This document shows positions 34,933-47,420 of a stretch of 64,000 bases of DNA, in pieces. The position numbers and the translations under genes are program-made. Origin of the DNA: Gentiana macrophylla. Taxonomy: Eukaryota; Streptophyta; Magnoliopsida; Gentianales; Gentianaceae. The notes under the pieces were generated by a model. The model saw only the letters and a program-made list of their open reading frames with translations. It ran no database searches and had not been told where the DNA came from. Position 1 is the first letter of the stretch. Each line of letters begins with the position of its first letter. The stretch spans positions 28,776,797 through 28,840,796 of the forward strand of contig CM047813.1 of NCBI GenBank assembly GCA_026214975.1, given 5' to 3'.

Positions 34933-37900
34933 ATGGGTTCAACCGTTGACGGCTGGCCAAGAAGGGATAGAATGCCGGCTTCAAAAAGGTTTCTTCACAG
35001 CAGACCTAGTGGTAATTTTGCCTCTGCTTTTTCATACAGTTGCTTTTCTCCTTTTCTCTATCTCTTGCTGCTCTGGGTGTTTAACATAGTATCCCCTGTT
35101 TTATTTTCCCATTTTTGTCGGTTTGACTCTTTCGGTTTGACTCTTTCCACCACATTTGTTACCACCCTCTCATCACCAATTTTTTAATTGAAAAAAGTGT
35201 TCGTCTTTTGCTTTTATGGTTCTTATGTGAGCATTTCATAAATATGAAGTTTGGGATTTTTTTATACAGAAGATTTGATTCATAAATTCATAATGGTATG
35301 ACTTCTCTTCAGAGATTATGGTTTTATAATTTTGTAGGTACATGTATATAAAAGCAAGTCCGGAGTGATCATCATCTTGTAAAACTAATTCATATTAGTT
35401 AGTTGATTAATTTAATTAATACACAATTTTGGTGTTGAAAAATTGCGAAAAGGTCTTTAGGTCTAGCCGACTAAGTAGAATTTACCCCACCCCACGACCA
35501 GTAAAAAAAAGTTATGATTGAATATCCTAAGTAAGGCTGTGCCAGATGTATGAGTTGGGGAGTTTTACTCAGTGTATAGCCTTCTGGCCGGTGAGTTCTT
35601 ATGCCCTTAATTAGATCAGAAGTGCTTTTCGTTTCCTTATACTGGCTTTTCCATTATTTTCTTTGTTGAATTGACCGGTAGGGCATGCATAACAACTGGT
35701 GTACATTGTTGTCATGTTTGAATTGCATATAGACACTGTAGTGCACTTATCACTTCTAAAAATAAAGAGTCGTTTGTTAAAACTAAAGTCTGAAATCTGA
35801 AGTCTAATGTGTGAAAATTGAAGTCTGAATTTATTAAGTATCTGAATGATTTTAGTGCTGAATATATTATTATGATGTATGAATGTGAATGCTCAACGTG
35901 ATTAAACTTGAATATAATAAAATATAGTATTAACAATAATTTGATATTTAATATATGCAAGAGATAATGTTCAGCGAATTTGATAGATAAGAAACATAAA
36001 CAGATAACCACTTATTTGATTAAGTCGTAACTCAATTACTTAAACTTTGTTAAGGAAATGCAGTAATATATTAAGTGCTTGTCTAAAACGGTTATCATAC
36101 ACGTCTGAATGTAACTACCCCCTTACTTTGTTTAGATAAAGTGATAAGTAGTGCTACTATGCGCGAGCTCTCTGATGATGGAGGCCAATGTATTATTATG
36201 ATGATAGCAAAAGCATCTAATCTGATATTGAAAACACAATTATTTGTGGAGTGCTATGAATTAGGAAGTGCTTACTAGGCGATGGAGTCATGTAATTCAT
36301 GTTGCCTGTACATATTTTCTCTTGTTTGATGATGAAGTGTTGGGCATTTCTTGTCAGTGAATTTCACTAATAGGCGTTAAAAGAAATGACTTGTTCATGA
36401 ACAAACTTGGTTCGGATCTTTGAATCCCGTGTTTATTTAAATAAACATGCCGAGATCGAACACCATATTATGCTCAGTTACTAAATGAACGAACACGAGC
36501 TATGTTCACGTAGAGTCGTTTAAGCTCGTGTGTGTGTGTGTGTGTTAAGTCTATTGTACGAACATGTGCTATGTTCACAGAGACTTGTTTAGGTTTGTGG
36601 TTGTGCGTGTGTGTACACACACACATCTATATGTCTATTAATGGTCTATGGTTTCCGAACGAGCTGATTTTGTGAGGTCGATCAATAAGTCGAGCTCAAA
36701 TGGAAATTTATTTTGTTTATCAAACGTAGAGGCTCGTGCTCTTGTCGTAAACGAGCTTGAGGACAAACCGGGATTATTGGCTCGGTTCATGTACCCTTTT
36801 TTTTTTTTTTTTTTTTGAAGGTTGTACCTATTTTCTTGCAACTACTCTTTAAAACTTTATTTTCTGGGATCTAGAGTTTATAGAAGGAATTCTTTTATTA
36901 TAGTTTTATTGAGGTATTATATGGCAAATTGCGTAGAAAGTGTCGGTTGATGAAATTGGTTTGAAATATGGTGATCAAAACATCTAAGTCTGCTTCCTTC
37001 TCCTATTAGTCATCTTTTTCTCTATCCAGGACCTATAAAGGTCCATTCTAACTCATTGATTTGACTGGTGTATATTTTTTGGAGACAGATTTATACCCAA
37101 GGATGCAAAAGAGGATGAGAGTTGGCGAAGGACAAGGACTTCTGAAAAAAACGGACTCCGTATGCTGGCGTGATGAATTGGAACAGCAGAAACAGAAAAC
37201 TTGCGCTAAAGTTTTAGATTATTCTGATAAGTTTGCCATGCCGAATATGTTGCAACAGTTGGAATCTGGCAAATATGGAAGTGTAACCGACGAGCTTGAA
37301 GCCTTAATTGCTAGGAAGCAGCAGCTGGTAAATGCTTGCTGTGCAGCTGATTCTGCTCTTTCTTATGAGTGTCTGGAAGCAGAAAGGAACTCAACCAAAG
37401 AATTTTTGGCAGCACATCAATCAACATCGCGTGATGTCATCAATGTGGAAGATGAATGCGGGGACAGTAGCACCTTTGTTACAGGGGTACATCTTCACCC
37501 TTCAGCTGGGCCACTTGTAATCATTGATTCCGATGATGAAGAAAGTCGCCCTGAGACACCTTTTTGTCCCTTCCAGGCGGTTGTTTTGAACAAGCAAGGT
37601 TTAAACTTGCCACAGAAGGTAATGGTACTTTTCTCGAAATGCTTGGTTATTTGAAAAATTAGGTAGTAAAAGAGTTTTGAAGCTTGAAGCATTCTCGCTG
37701 GGTGTAACTGTACTTGATTTGGTCTCTGGATCCCAAAAAAATATTCATAAAGTGATCAGATAATATGCATATGAATGATGCTCATCTCAAGTAAAATTCG
37801 ACTATTAGCGATCTTCTGTAGTTAAAGAACCCTGGATGTTGAAGCCTTACACCTTGGTTTGACTGTATGCGTTCTAGTCTCTGGGTCCCGAAAGTTTGAA

Positions 37901-40900
37901 GAGGAGACTGGATAATGTTAATGCATACAAATGAAGAGGACTGACGGGGTTTTAAGTTGCCAAGCATCGTTTTAAATTTTGATTGCTATAATATACTCTC
38001 AGTCTCCCGAATCTCTAAATCTAATGCATAACCTAGTTGTTCATTTGACATACTCTCATCTTATATGAAGAAACATCAACTTGCCTTAGAAATGAACCAA
38101 CCGTTTAGCCATCATTTGGGATGAGTAGAGATCCAATTCTTTTTGCTTGCATGTTCTTGTGACTCTTGCATCTCATAAATTAGGTACTTGTGACTGGACT
38201 TTCATGGTCATTAAATGCTTTCAGGATGTGCATTTTTTGTTGTTAATCATGCAGATTTTGTTTTGTTTTGTTTTGTTTATTCTGTTTCATGTCAAGGAGA
38301 CAGTAGTGCATTCTGTAATAGCTCTATCTCCACAGCCTTTTTCATCTCAATTCATTTTACCACAGAGCTATTTTACATATGCCAATTGGAGAGGTCACTA
38401 TCATGCATGACTTACATACGCGTTGGTAAGGCAGGCTTGCAGCTTTATGCACACGTCTGGATGATAATGTATCAGGCATCGTTTGGTAGAAATGCTTGTA
38501 TTCGTATGTGTGTTGTACCAGATTGAACTGATTGCCGATAATTAGAATATCCTATTATATTTGTTTCATTTGATGAAGTGGATTTGTGGTCTGGCCATTT
38601 TGCTCAAGACTGTGGCAGTTTGCAAATATGCTTCTTTTTAGTTAAGGAGTATTTGTTGTGATTCAACTACCAAAAACATATCTTATCTCTCTAGTTTGTA
38701 TGGAATCATGTGGCTAGTTGAAAACTTTCATTGGGCAAATATCAGTTCTGTGGTGCTTTAAAGGAATCTATCCTTGTAACATTTAGTATTTTATAATCTG
38801 AACTAAACTATCTGGAACTACACTAACATTTAGTATTTATATTGTTTATTGGATCAGCTTAATCCTTTATTAGTTAGGTTAGTGTTGTCTTTTAAGTGTT
38901 GTTACCATTGGGACAACATTGTAGTTGTATTTATTGTCTTGTTCCCGCTTGTCTGTTTGTCTGTTGGGTTTCTTTTCATTTATATACTCCTTGTATACCG
39001 TATAACCGGATATCAAGAAATAAGAATTATCTTTTCTCGCAATCTATACTCTTCTTCGTTTCTCTTAAAGTTTACAGTTAGGGAGATAAAAGCTAGATAT
39101 ATGATACAGGTGAAATGCATTAAGGATGAATATCCTAGATTTTACTTAATAAGTAAAATATAGGATATTCATCCTTAATGCATTTCACTTGTATTGATGA
39201 TATGCTACGTTTTAATACTCCTCAAACTTGATCATGTCTCCCAAAATGAATTTGGTTTGTTACTTTGTCAAAATGTCGATAAAGTACCTTTTCTATCTCT
39301 CTTCAATCCAAGTGTAAGTCAAAGGTACTTTATTGACTTTTTGACAAAGTAACAAACCAAGTTCATTTTGGGAGACTTGTCCAAGTTTGAGGAGTATAAA
39401 AACGTAGCATATCATCAAGGAATACATACATTATAGGTGGAAGATGCTCTATAAAAGATGAAGGATGCCAGATATGTTGGACCAACTTTCTAACTCCTTT
39501 GTGGATTTGTCTAGGAAGATGCTTTTTAAATTAATTTGGATCTGTGAAAATGCTTGATCAATGCACATATTTTGACATTGTTTATGACCGTAGGGGTATA
39601 CAAAACTGTGGAAATTACAGAAATATTGATTAACGAGTCACGCAAAAGGACTCGTGCATTTCAAGTGGCTCGTAAATATATTAGTGCTCGGTCTTCATTT
39701 TCTTGACCTTATTTTCTGTGTGAAATATGACATCTCCATCTGTCAAGAAATGGTGATCATATAAAGTGCATGCAATGTACTGGGCTGTTAATATCTGTCG
39801 AGCTGAAATGGATGGGTCAAATAAGACAGGATGCCTGATAAGAACCTATCATATATCCATTTTATGGTTTTTGTTTATTATGATTTCACCTTTCACATGT
39901 GGATTCCCTCATGCTGTGCTTTATGACATCATTGCCTTTTATTTTCTGAATTAGGGCTCTTCCAAGAACCGTCATAAGCGTGAAGTACGTGAAGCAGGTG
40001 TAGTGCTTTCTGAAGAGATGCAAGATAAGGAGCCTAATGGTGTCTACGTTGGTGTTGAGGATGACGATGAAGACAAGGAACACTCTCATGCCAACGATGA
40101 TGGCCTGCAGGATATTTGGATGGAAATGTCCTGGCGATGGAATGCTCAAAGGTAGTTTCTCTTCTTTTCTGATTCAGTGAAGGCATAGCCACATTTATTC
40201 CTACGTTACTTAAGAAATCCAAATTAGTAAATGTGGCTTTGTGCTTGATTTTGATGTTGTATCTAAATTTGATTTGCACTCAGCATGTTAAGGAGGGGAG
40301 GCGATGGCTTGCTCTCAGTTATTTAGTACTGTGATTATTATGAAGATAGCAAAATTACACTTCGAACTAGTCATAAACTGAAATCACTGTTACCGTTTGT
40401 GATAATTTTGTGCCAATCATCTGGATCCTTTTGGTAACTTTGACACAGTGGCGGATCCAGAAAAAAAATAGCTGGTGCACAATCCTATTTTCGAAGTAGT
40501 ATTTTTTTTCAGCAGGTGCATAAACACCTTCTAGTGTAATATTTGCTATATTTTTCGGTTGAGCGGGGTCTTTGGACCCCATTGTTTACTACATAGCATC
40601 TGACACCAAGGACTATTGTTGTTCAGGAAAATCCTCAGCCATTGTTGCACACTTAGAGTATGTTTCTGTTAAAAAGTTTGTCTTAGTTAATAGATCACTT
40701 TTGGACAAGTAAGCAGTGTTGAATGCTATCAGTATAAGACATAATAAAAACAAATATTTTTAGATACGCCAGCCATGATGTACTGTAGAATTTACCAATG
40801 CCTTAATTTAGACTTGTCATGTTAATTATCTACTCCCCATGTCCGAAAATCAACGTCCTTGGTTATATGGGATGTCTAAATAATATTACTTGTTATTTTA

Positions 40901-43900
40901 AAAAAATTTCTTTCCCTAAATTGCACTTTGTGCATTACAGTTGTTGCATTGAAACCAATACTACATTAAATGGTTTGACTACTAGATTAGGGATAGTAAT
41001 GTAAATTCTTGTCGACATTAATGAGATGCAAATAGATAAGCAATTTTTGCTGTGTGCTTAGTCAACTATGACATTATTTTGGGAGGAGGAGGAGTATAAA
41101 TCACACACGATTCAAACGCTTAAAGTTTTTAGAATTGCCCTCAGATGTTGGCGTCTCACGCATTTCCATCAAAGGGCCCAACACTCTGACACCCTTTTTA
41201 GACAATGTCACTGATTACCGTGGTAAATTGCCATTACACCTAAAAGCTGAGGTACCATGTAGTGTAATTTATATACTCAACGGCCTTGCTATAATGATGA
41301 AAACGAGATCAACTTTGTAGGCCTCTTTTGTTGTGGTTAAAGGTGGTGAATTTACAACTGAGCTTAACCAGTTGGATTTGCAAAGCAGTTTCTTCAAACT
41401 GTACATTTATCCTCGTCTTGCAGAATGCATACTAATCTCTTTATACATGACAGGAAGCGGTTGTAGATCATCCGCTTGATGGACATGCTGGTGAGGGTGA
41501 AGATGAATGCGATCATTCATTTATATTCAAAGATGACATTGGCCATGTTTGTCGTGTTTGTGGAATCATTCAGAGAAGCATTGAGACCATTATCGAGTTC
41601 CAGTATGGAAAGGTACCCACTTTTTTCTCATGTATATCACTCTATGCCTAAGGTATTCATTAACTGTTGTTTTCATCGTAAAACTGCTTACACATTGACT
41701 TGCTAATGAATCCTTTAGGTGAGATTGGGGTAATTTATTTATTTACTATTTTTATCCCTCCGTCCCAAAATATAAATCACTGAACCTCTTTTGGTTTGTC
41801 CCAAAATATAAGTCATTCTACATTATCAATGAAGCATTTGTCTCCGTTTTCTCTATCTTATCCCTAATTTATTATCAATCCAACAACTTATCATTACTTT
41901 ATATTTCTCTATCTTACTCCTAATTTATTATCAATCCAACCACTTATCATTACTCTATAACTATTGCATTAATGATTGTCAAAGCGTACTTTAGTCATTT
42001 CTCCATAGAATTTATGTCTTCATCCATTTTCTCATCCCACTTTCTTAATGTGTGAAAACCCTACAATGACTTATATTTTGGGACATAGGGAGTATTAAAC
42101 AAGCAGGATAAAAAAGTATCATGTAATCCCAAAGATAACATGTTCTTGGACAAGCTAAGGTTCTCAAGTTCTTTCTACGACATAGCTCTGCAAGTTTTTA
42201 AAGCACTAGGTGATGCCAAGGCGAAGAGGGATCGCCTAGGAACACATAGCCGTGCCAGGCGATACCTCTCCCACATATCTGAATTATGATGATCGTGTAT
42301 AAATGCCAGAAAACACAAAGAAGCATCCTCCCAACTATCAAACCTAAATGTAAATCCATTGAATATCAGACAGCGGTTCTTAAAACCATGGGAAAGAATG
42401 GACATGCCACTTTATAACAAGAAAAATGTATCAAATTAGTAATACGTTTCTGGCAAATTAACATATTTTCGTTCACATGTACAATGCAATCGAGAGACTT
42501 TTATGCATATCGGGTTTCGCATCTTTTGCTGAAGAAGTATCTTCAAAGCTTTCTGTTAATCCGGGGCAAGAAAAAGGCGATCAAACTGCACCAAAAAAGC
42601 GATCAGAAAGTGACGCTTAGTTGGCGTAGGCGATCGCCTTAACAACTATCTGCATATGAATGTCAGTTTGGTCAGAATGGTATACTCACTATGTGAGAGT
42701 TTTTCGAAAATTTCAGCCACTATATCTTATGGATCGTGACTGTCACCGGGTGGTTGACATTTGCCATCCCTTACTACCCACCATGATGAGTAGCAGATCT
42801 TTTTCAACTTTCACCAAATATATTAATGGTTTCACTTCGAATTTCTTTTGTCGTAGGATTTTAATAGTCCCTTGTTTGACAATGTAAAAATATCTTTTGA
42901 GAAGCCGTCCACAAAATTTGGTTGCGACACAAAAAGAAGGTTACATGACTGCCCACTCAACTTGTTGGATGTTTAATGAAGGCAATTACCTTACCGTTGG
43001 CTGAATTGGATGTTTCTTATGATTTGTTTAAAGATAATGTTAAAATTACTGTTGATCAAGATGTAGTCGATGGTCTAACTTCATGTAGTTAGCCCTTAAA
43101 TCCTCATGTCTATCTTAATAAGGTATCAAGGTCTTACACATGGCACAATATCATCTACGCATTTAAGGCTTTCGATTTATAGGGACTGTTACATTATATC
43201 TAGTTCCCCGGAAAAGATATTGAACTAATAACTTGGTCTATACATCTTCTAGTGAGCCTTTCTGCTTTTGTTCTTACTCTACTTTATGTTGTGTCTGTTT
43301 GTTTCTCTTGCTCTACTGTGCATATCATATGAAAGGTGTAGCTAAAACCTGGTAATCTGACTAGTTCTTTTAATAATATTTGGTGCATTGATCACGTTAG
43401 TTTTTGATACACAATCCTTTATCTTGTCTCTTTTATTTTTTCCCTAATTGTTTTGTATTTTTCTTTCTCTTTTTGTAGTGTTTTTAAACAAAAGATTTGA
43501 AAATTACCATCATGGTCGTGGTTATGCATTTCATTGACTGACCATTAATATATCAAGGCACATCCATGAAAAGTAAATCTAGCCTAGTAAAATGTCTAAT
43601 TTTTGCATGGAGACACACAGATCCCCTTGTACAGTAATACTATTTTTTATTTTCTGCTTAGGCTAAAAATACAAGGACGTACAAATATGATGGCCGTACG
43701 CCAAAGGATCCTGAGCACATTGACTACGTTGCAGGGAGATCCAAGATGCCTGATCATGAGTATGTTGTGGCTGAGATAGCTGCCCACCCGAGGCACCGCA
43801 AGCAAATGAAACCCCATCAACTTGAGGGCTTCAATTTTCTGTTAAGCAATTTGGTGACTGATAATCCAGGAGGCTGTATCTTGGCCCATGCTCCTGGATC

Positions 43901-45457
43901 CGGTAAAACTTTCATGATTATAAGTTTTCTGCAGAGTTTCATGGCCAAGTATCCATTTTCAAGGCCTTTAGTTATACTTCCTAGAGGCATCCTTCCCATA
44001 TGGAAAAAAGAATTTGAAAGATGGCAAGTAGAGAACATCCCTTGCTTGACTTCTATTCACGCAAAGCAGACAGCCGGTCTCAGCAGCTTGAAGTTTTGAC
44101 CAGCTGGGCAGGAGAAAGGAGTATTCTATTCTTAGGGTATAAGCAATTTTCTTCAATTGTATGCGACACTGACATCAGCAAGACTTCAACTACATGCCAA
44201 GAGATCCTTATAACTCGTCCGTCTATACTTATTTTGGATGAGGGCCATACACCCAGAAATCCAGAGACTAATATTTTGATGTCCCTAGAAAAAGTTGAGA
44301 CACCAAGAAAAGTTGTGCTCTCCGGCACACTTTATCAGAATCACGTGGAAGAAGTTTTCAACATTTTAAATCTAGTCCGTCCGAAATTCTTGAGGTTAGA
44401 CACTTCCAAGGCCATTAAAAGGCGTATCTTGAGCAAAGTTTCGTTTGGTAACAGGAGAGATTTTGTAAAGAAAGGTGCAGACAATGGATTCTATGAAGTA
44501 GTTGAGCACACACTGGTCAAGGATGAAGATTTGAAAAGGAAATTAACTATCATTAAGGATTTGCGCGAAATGACCAGCAAAGTTCTTCATTACTACAAGG
44601 GAGATTTCTTGGATGATTTACCTGGTCTGGTTGATTTTACCATCCTTTTACAGCTCAGCTCAAGGCAACAAAAAGAAGTCGCAGAACTGAAGAATAGGTC
44701 GCACAATAAATTCCAAACCAATGCACAAGGCAGTGCAATCTATGTTCATCCAGATCTGTGTTCTCTTTCGAAGAATTCAGGAGTGAAGGAAAGGGTTGAT
44801 GAAGAAAAGATAGATATGATCCTGGAGAAATTCGATGAGAGAGAGAGGGGTAAAAGCAAGATTTTTCTGAATCTTCTCCAGCTGTGTGAATCAAGTGGGG
44901 AGAAGCTGTTAGTTTTTAGCCAGTATCTCCTGCCCCTTAAATTCCTGGAGAAATTGACAATGAAGGTTAAGGGATACAGCATTGGAAAAGAAATTTTCGT
45001 GATTACCGGAGATTCAGATAACGACTTTCGCGAGTCTTCAATGGAGCGATTTAACACCTCTCCAGATGCTCGAGTGTTCTTTGGCTCCATTAAGGCCTGT
45101 GGGGAAGGAATTTCATTGGTAGGTGCATCGCGCATCATAATATTGGACGTGCCTTTAAACCCTTCAGTTAGTCGCCAAGCAATCGGTCGTGCATTTCGAC
45201 CAGGCCAAGAGAGGAAAGTTTTTGTGTATAGATTGATCGCCGCGGGCGCCCCTGAAGAGGAAGATCATGGTACTTGCTTTAATAAGGAGTTCATTGCAAA
45301 GATGTGGTTTGAATGGAACGAGTTTGATGGTAACCAAAAGTTCCAGATAGAGGCAGTGGATGTAAAGGATTCTGGTGATGTTTTCTTGGAAACACCAAGG
45401 TTGAGCGAAGATGTTGTTTCCGTCTATAAGAGGTATGGGGGTATAATTAATCTTTGA
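34933..45457 (+). CDS. DRD1: SNF2 chromatin remodeller DRD1/CHR35-like (RNA-directed DNA methylation)
   Basis: Coding exons read from sense and splice signals: 34933-35011, 37089-37618, 39955-40151, 41454-41612 and 43662-45457. All introns are GT-AG and the phases match, for example G|AT giving Asp at the first junction. The product is about 920 residues; Arabidopsis DRD1 has about 890. The family-specific N-terminal half has [26 protein letters not shown] and a Cys-rich CRVCGII segment. The ATPase has motif I APGSGKT (about residue 399), the DEGH box [11 protein letters not shown] (about 515), [11 protein letters not shown] and motif [13 protein letters not shown] (about 828). In the DDR complex DRD1 helps Pol V make scaffold transcripts. 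Two single-base deletions (about 40132 and 44042) break the frame as given. Either an assembly error or a recent lesion would fit. The family call is firm. Confidence 0.9.
35012..37088 (+). other. DRD1-like intron 1 with repeat insert
   Basis: It is bounded by GTAATT and a TTTTTTGGAGACAG acceptor. At about 36390-36815 it holds a repeat with GTTCATGAACAAAC, GAACACGAGCTATGTTCACG and GAACGAGCT words, a (GT)n run near 36526-36544 and a poly-T run near 36789-36815. This resembles non-autonomous repeats rich in TTCG/CGAA words. No exon sense is seen inside. Confidence 0.55.
39105..39193. repeat. near-perfect 89-bp palindrome in DRD1-like intron 2
   Basis: The arms are 44 bases with two mismatches around a single central base. 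It starts TACAGGTGAAATGCATTAAG and ends with the complement. It directly abuts a second hairpin. Confidence 0.92.
39194..39418. repeat. 225-bp hairpin (foldback MITE) in DRD1-like intron 2
   Basis: The outer ends are TTGATGATATGCTACG and its complement. The arms are about 97 bases with roughly 7 mismatches by eye, around a 31-base loop. The structure is MITE- or miRNA-precursor-like. It adjoins the 89-bp palindrome with no spacer. Confidence 0.9.
40445..40585. repeat. repeat fragment beginning CAGTGGCGGATCCAGA, DRD1-like intron 3
   Basis: CAGTGGCGGATCCAGA is a word I associate with a dispersed plant repeat, followed here by GCAGGTGCA and GTCTTTGGACCCCATTG. The type and ends are uncertain. 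Confidence 0.3.
40833..41094. mobile_element. Stowaway-like MITE in DRD1-like intron 3
   Basis: The left end is CTCCCCATGTCCGAAAATCA after TA; the right end is TTATTTTGGGAGGAGGAGGAG before TA (41095-41096). The 262-bp size, TA flanks and CTCC/GGAG termini fit Stowaway, though the termini have diverged from the usual CTCCCTCCGTCCC. Confidence 0.6.
41755..42092. mobile_element. Stowaway MITE in DRD1-like intron 4
   Basis: The left end is TCCCTCCGTCCCAAAATATA and the right end is TATATTTTGGGACATAGGGAG, flanked by TA on both sides (41753-41754 and 42093-42094). This is the canonical Stowaway structure. The subterminal word GTCCCAAAATATAAGTCATT repeats near 41805. Confidence 0.85.
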
Positions 45458-46125
45458 AATCATGCTTATCACTGTTGTTTTTATTTTATTTATTTTTTCT
45501 AACTCCATTTTGGAAGTCCCGTCTGATTTGATTGCCTTATTCCATCACTTTCAGATAACTGGTGATAATCTGCGTCTCTGAGCTTCATTTTCTAAGTAGT
45601 GGATGCTTACTCTTGCAACACCCAGGTTTATGTTCATGGTAACAATTTTCTGTTTACTCATCAGGGAAAATAATTCAGAGTAGATTGTTTTTGTTCTACG
45701 TGGTACAAGTGTATTGTGTAGCTGTGAACTGTTTCCATCTCGTACAGTGTTTATCTGCTTCTTTTCCAGGTCTAAAATGCTGATTTATTGTCGTTCGAAA
45801 TGGCATCCGTTCTGTAGCAGTGAAACCTTTCCCCTTCTGCCCTTTTCGTTGGAGATTATGTCATGTCAAAAATGCTGATCTATCCTTGTGAATACTTGTG
45901 TTGGTTAACTAAGTTGTGTTTTTTATTCAAAGTTTTCTTCCTCTTTATGTGTTTTTCTTTTTGTGGGTGTTCAAAAAGCTTAAATTTCTTAAGAGTGCTG
46001 TTCATTTTGTCCCCTTTGGCTTAAACTGGATGATTCACGAGATTGAGATAATCTTCATTAATGTATGCAAATGTGTCGGAGGTTTTCAATTTATTTATTT
46101 TTACTTTTTTCGGTTTTGTTGTTTT

Positions 46126-46159
<34 letters not shown>

Positions 46160-47420
46160 GCGTGGCGAGAGTTCAGTTTTTGGTGTACGACGAGAGAAAT
46201 TATGGTGCAAAGATATTTGTGCGTTCTACCAAGTTTTGATGGAATTCTTATACTCTGACGTAGTAGTAGCAGTAGTGGTAGTGTGTAAAGGTAATTTAGA
46301 TGCATCGTACTTATCCACGTAATATTTATTTATTTACTGAATGCACCGCAATATTTTTGCATCAAAGTGAAATAATATTTAGCGAATCAATTTTTTAATT
46401 AAAATAAGTCGATGAGATCAATTTTTCCCGGAGATCGTGTGGTGCACAAATAGCGTGATGGAATAGTTTGGGTGTGGTGCAAAATAAAATAAAGACATGA
46501 ACACTAAAAAAAACCAAGGGCATGGATACATTCAAAACTGTTGTGATATCATACGACTAGTGACATAACGGTAATAATCACCGTTAATCACGATGACTCT
46601 AAATTTATCACGATCAACGATCCAAATGATTGTTGAGTCTAAATTGATTATTCCATCATGATTAATGATATAAATGACAGTTGTGTATCACTTCATTTCA
46701 TTGGGACACAAAACCGTATTATTACTCAAAAAGCAAACACCCCCCTTAAAAAATGATTGACCGGAAAGCAAGGAATAAGATCCTCTATTTATTTATTTTT
46801 ATTTTTGTGATTTCTTTTCAAAGAAAAGGTTCAAGAATATGTCACACCAACAAATATCATCAAAATTCAAAAAGCAAAGGTTAGGACAAATTAGACAATT
46901 TATAAAAGAAGAAACAAATAACGATACCACTATAACAAGAAGCGTTAATCTACACACACACACATACATGCATGAATCTTTTTTTTTTATATACTGTGAC
47001 GTTTTCCTTTAATAATTAAACAAAATGCATGAATCTTTCATATATTGTGGCATTTTATTTTACAAAGATTGGGTTAAGAAGAAAAGGATACATCTTTAAT
47101 TAAGATACAAATTTCATCCCCTCTCCCTCCTCTTTTTATATGTTGATAATCTGAAGTTCAGAAGCATCATAAGTTCGTGTCCCTTTGTTCTCCCAAATGA
47201 CTGAAATGAGGAAGAAACTTAAATTTCTCAACGGTTTAAAGCAATAGAGTTTTTGCTTAAAAGGCCCCGATATCCGGATCCAACTGACCTGACTAATCCG
47301 AATTTCGATCCGGATCGTACCTGCAGAGTCTGACTCTTAATCAGAGCTAATGACTAACGATTTAAAGCAAGACAGTTGCTAAGAAAAAAATACAAGCACA
47401 TATGCCTAACAATTTGTGTT
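45458..47420. other. intergenic between the DRD1-like and glutaredoxin-like genes
   Basis: The first 400 bases after the DRD1-like stop are T-rich and probably include its 3' untranslated region. A poly-T run of about 32 bases lies at 46127-46158. The rest is AT-rich with no recognisable frame. The last few hundred bases would be the 3' untranslated region of the minus-strand glutaredoxin-like gene. Confidence 0.55.

Noticed and set aside
36529..36620. (GT)n and ACACAC runs as a promoter element
   Set aside because: They lie within a repeat in intron 1 and look like simple microsatellites.
46127..46158. Poly-T run as a retroposon tail
   Set aside because: No LINE or SINE body and no target duplication seen beside it.
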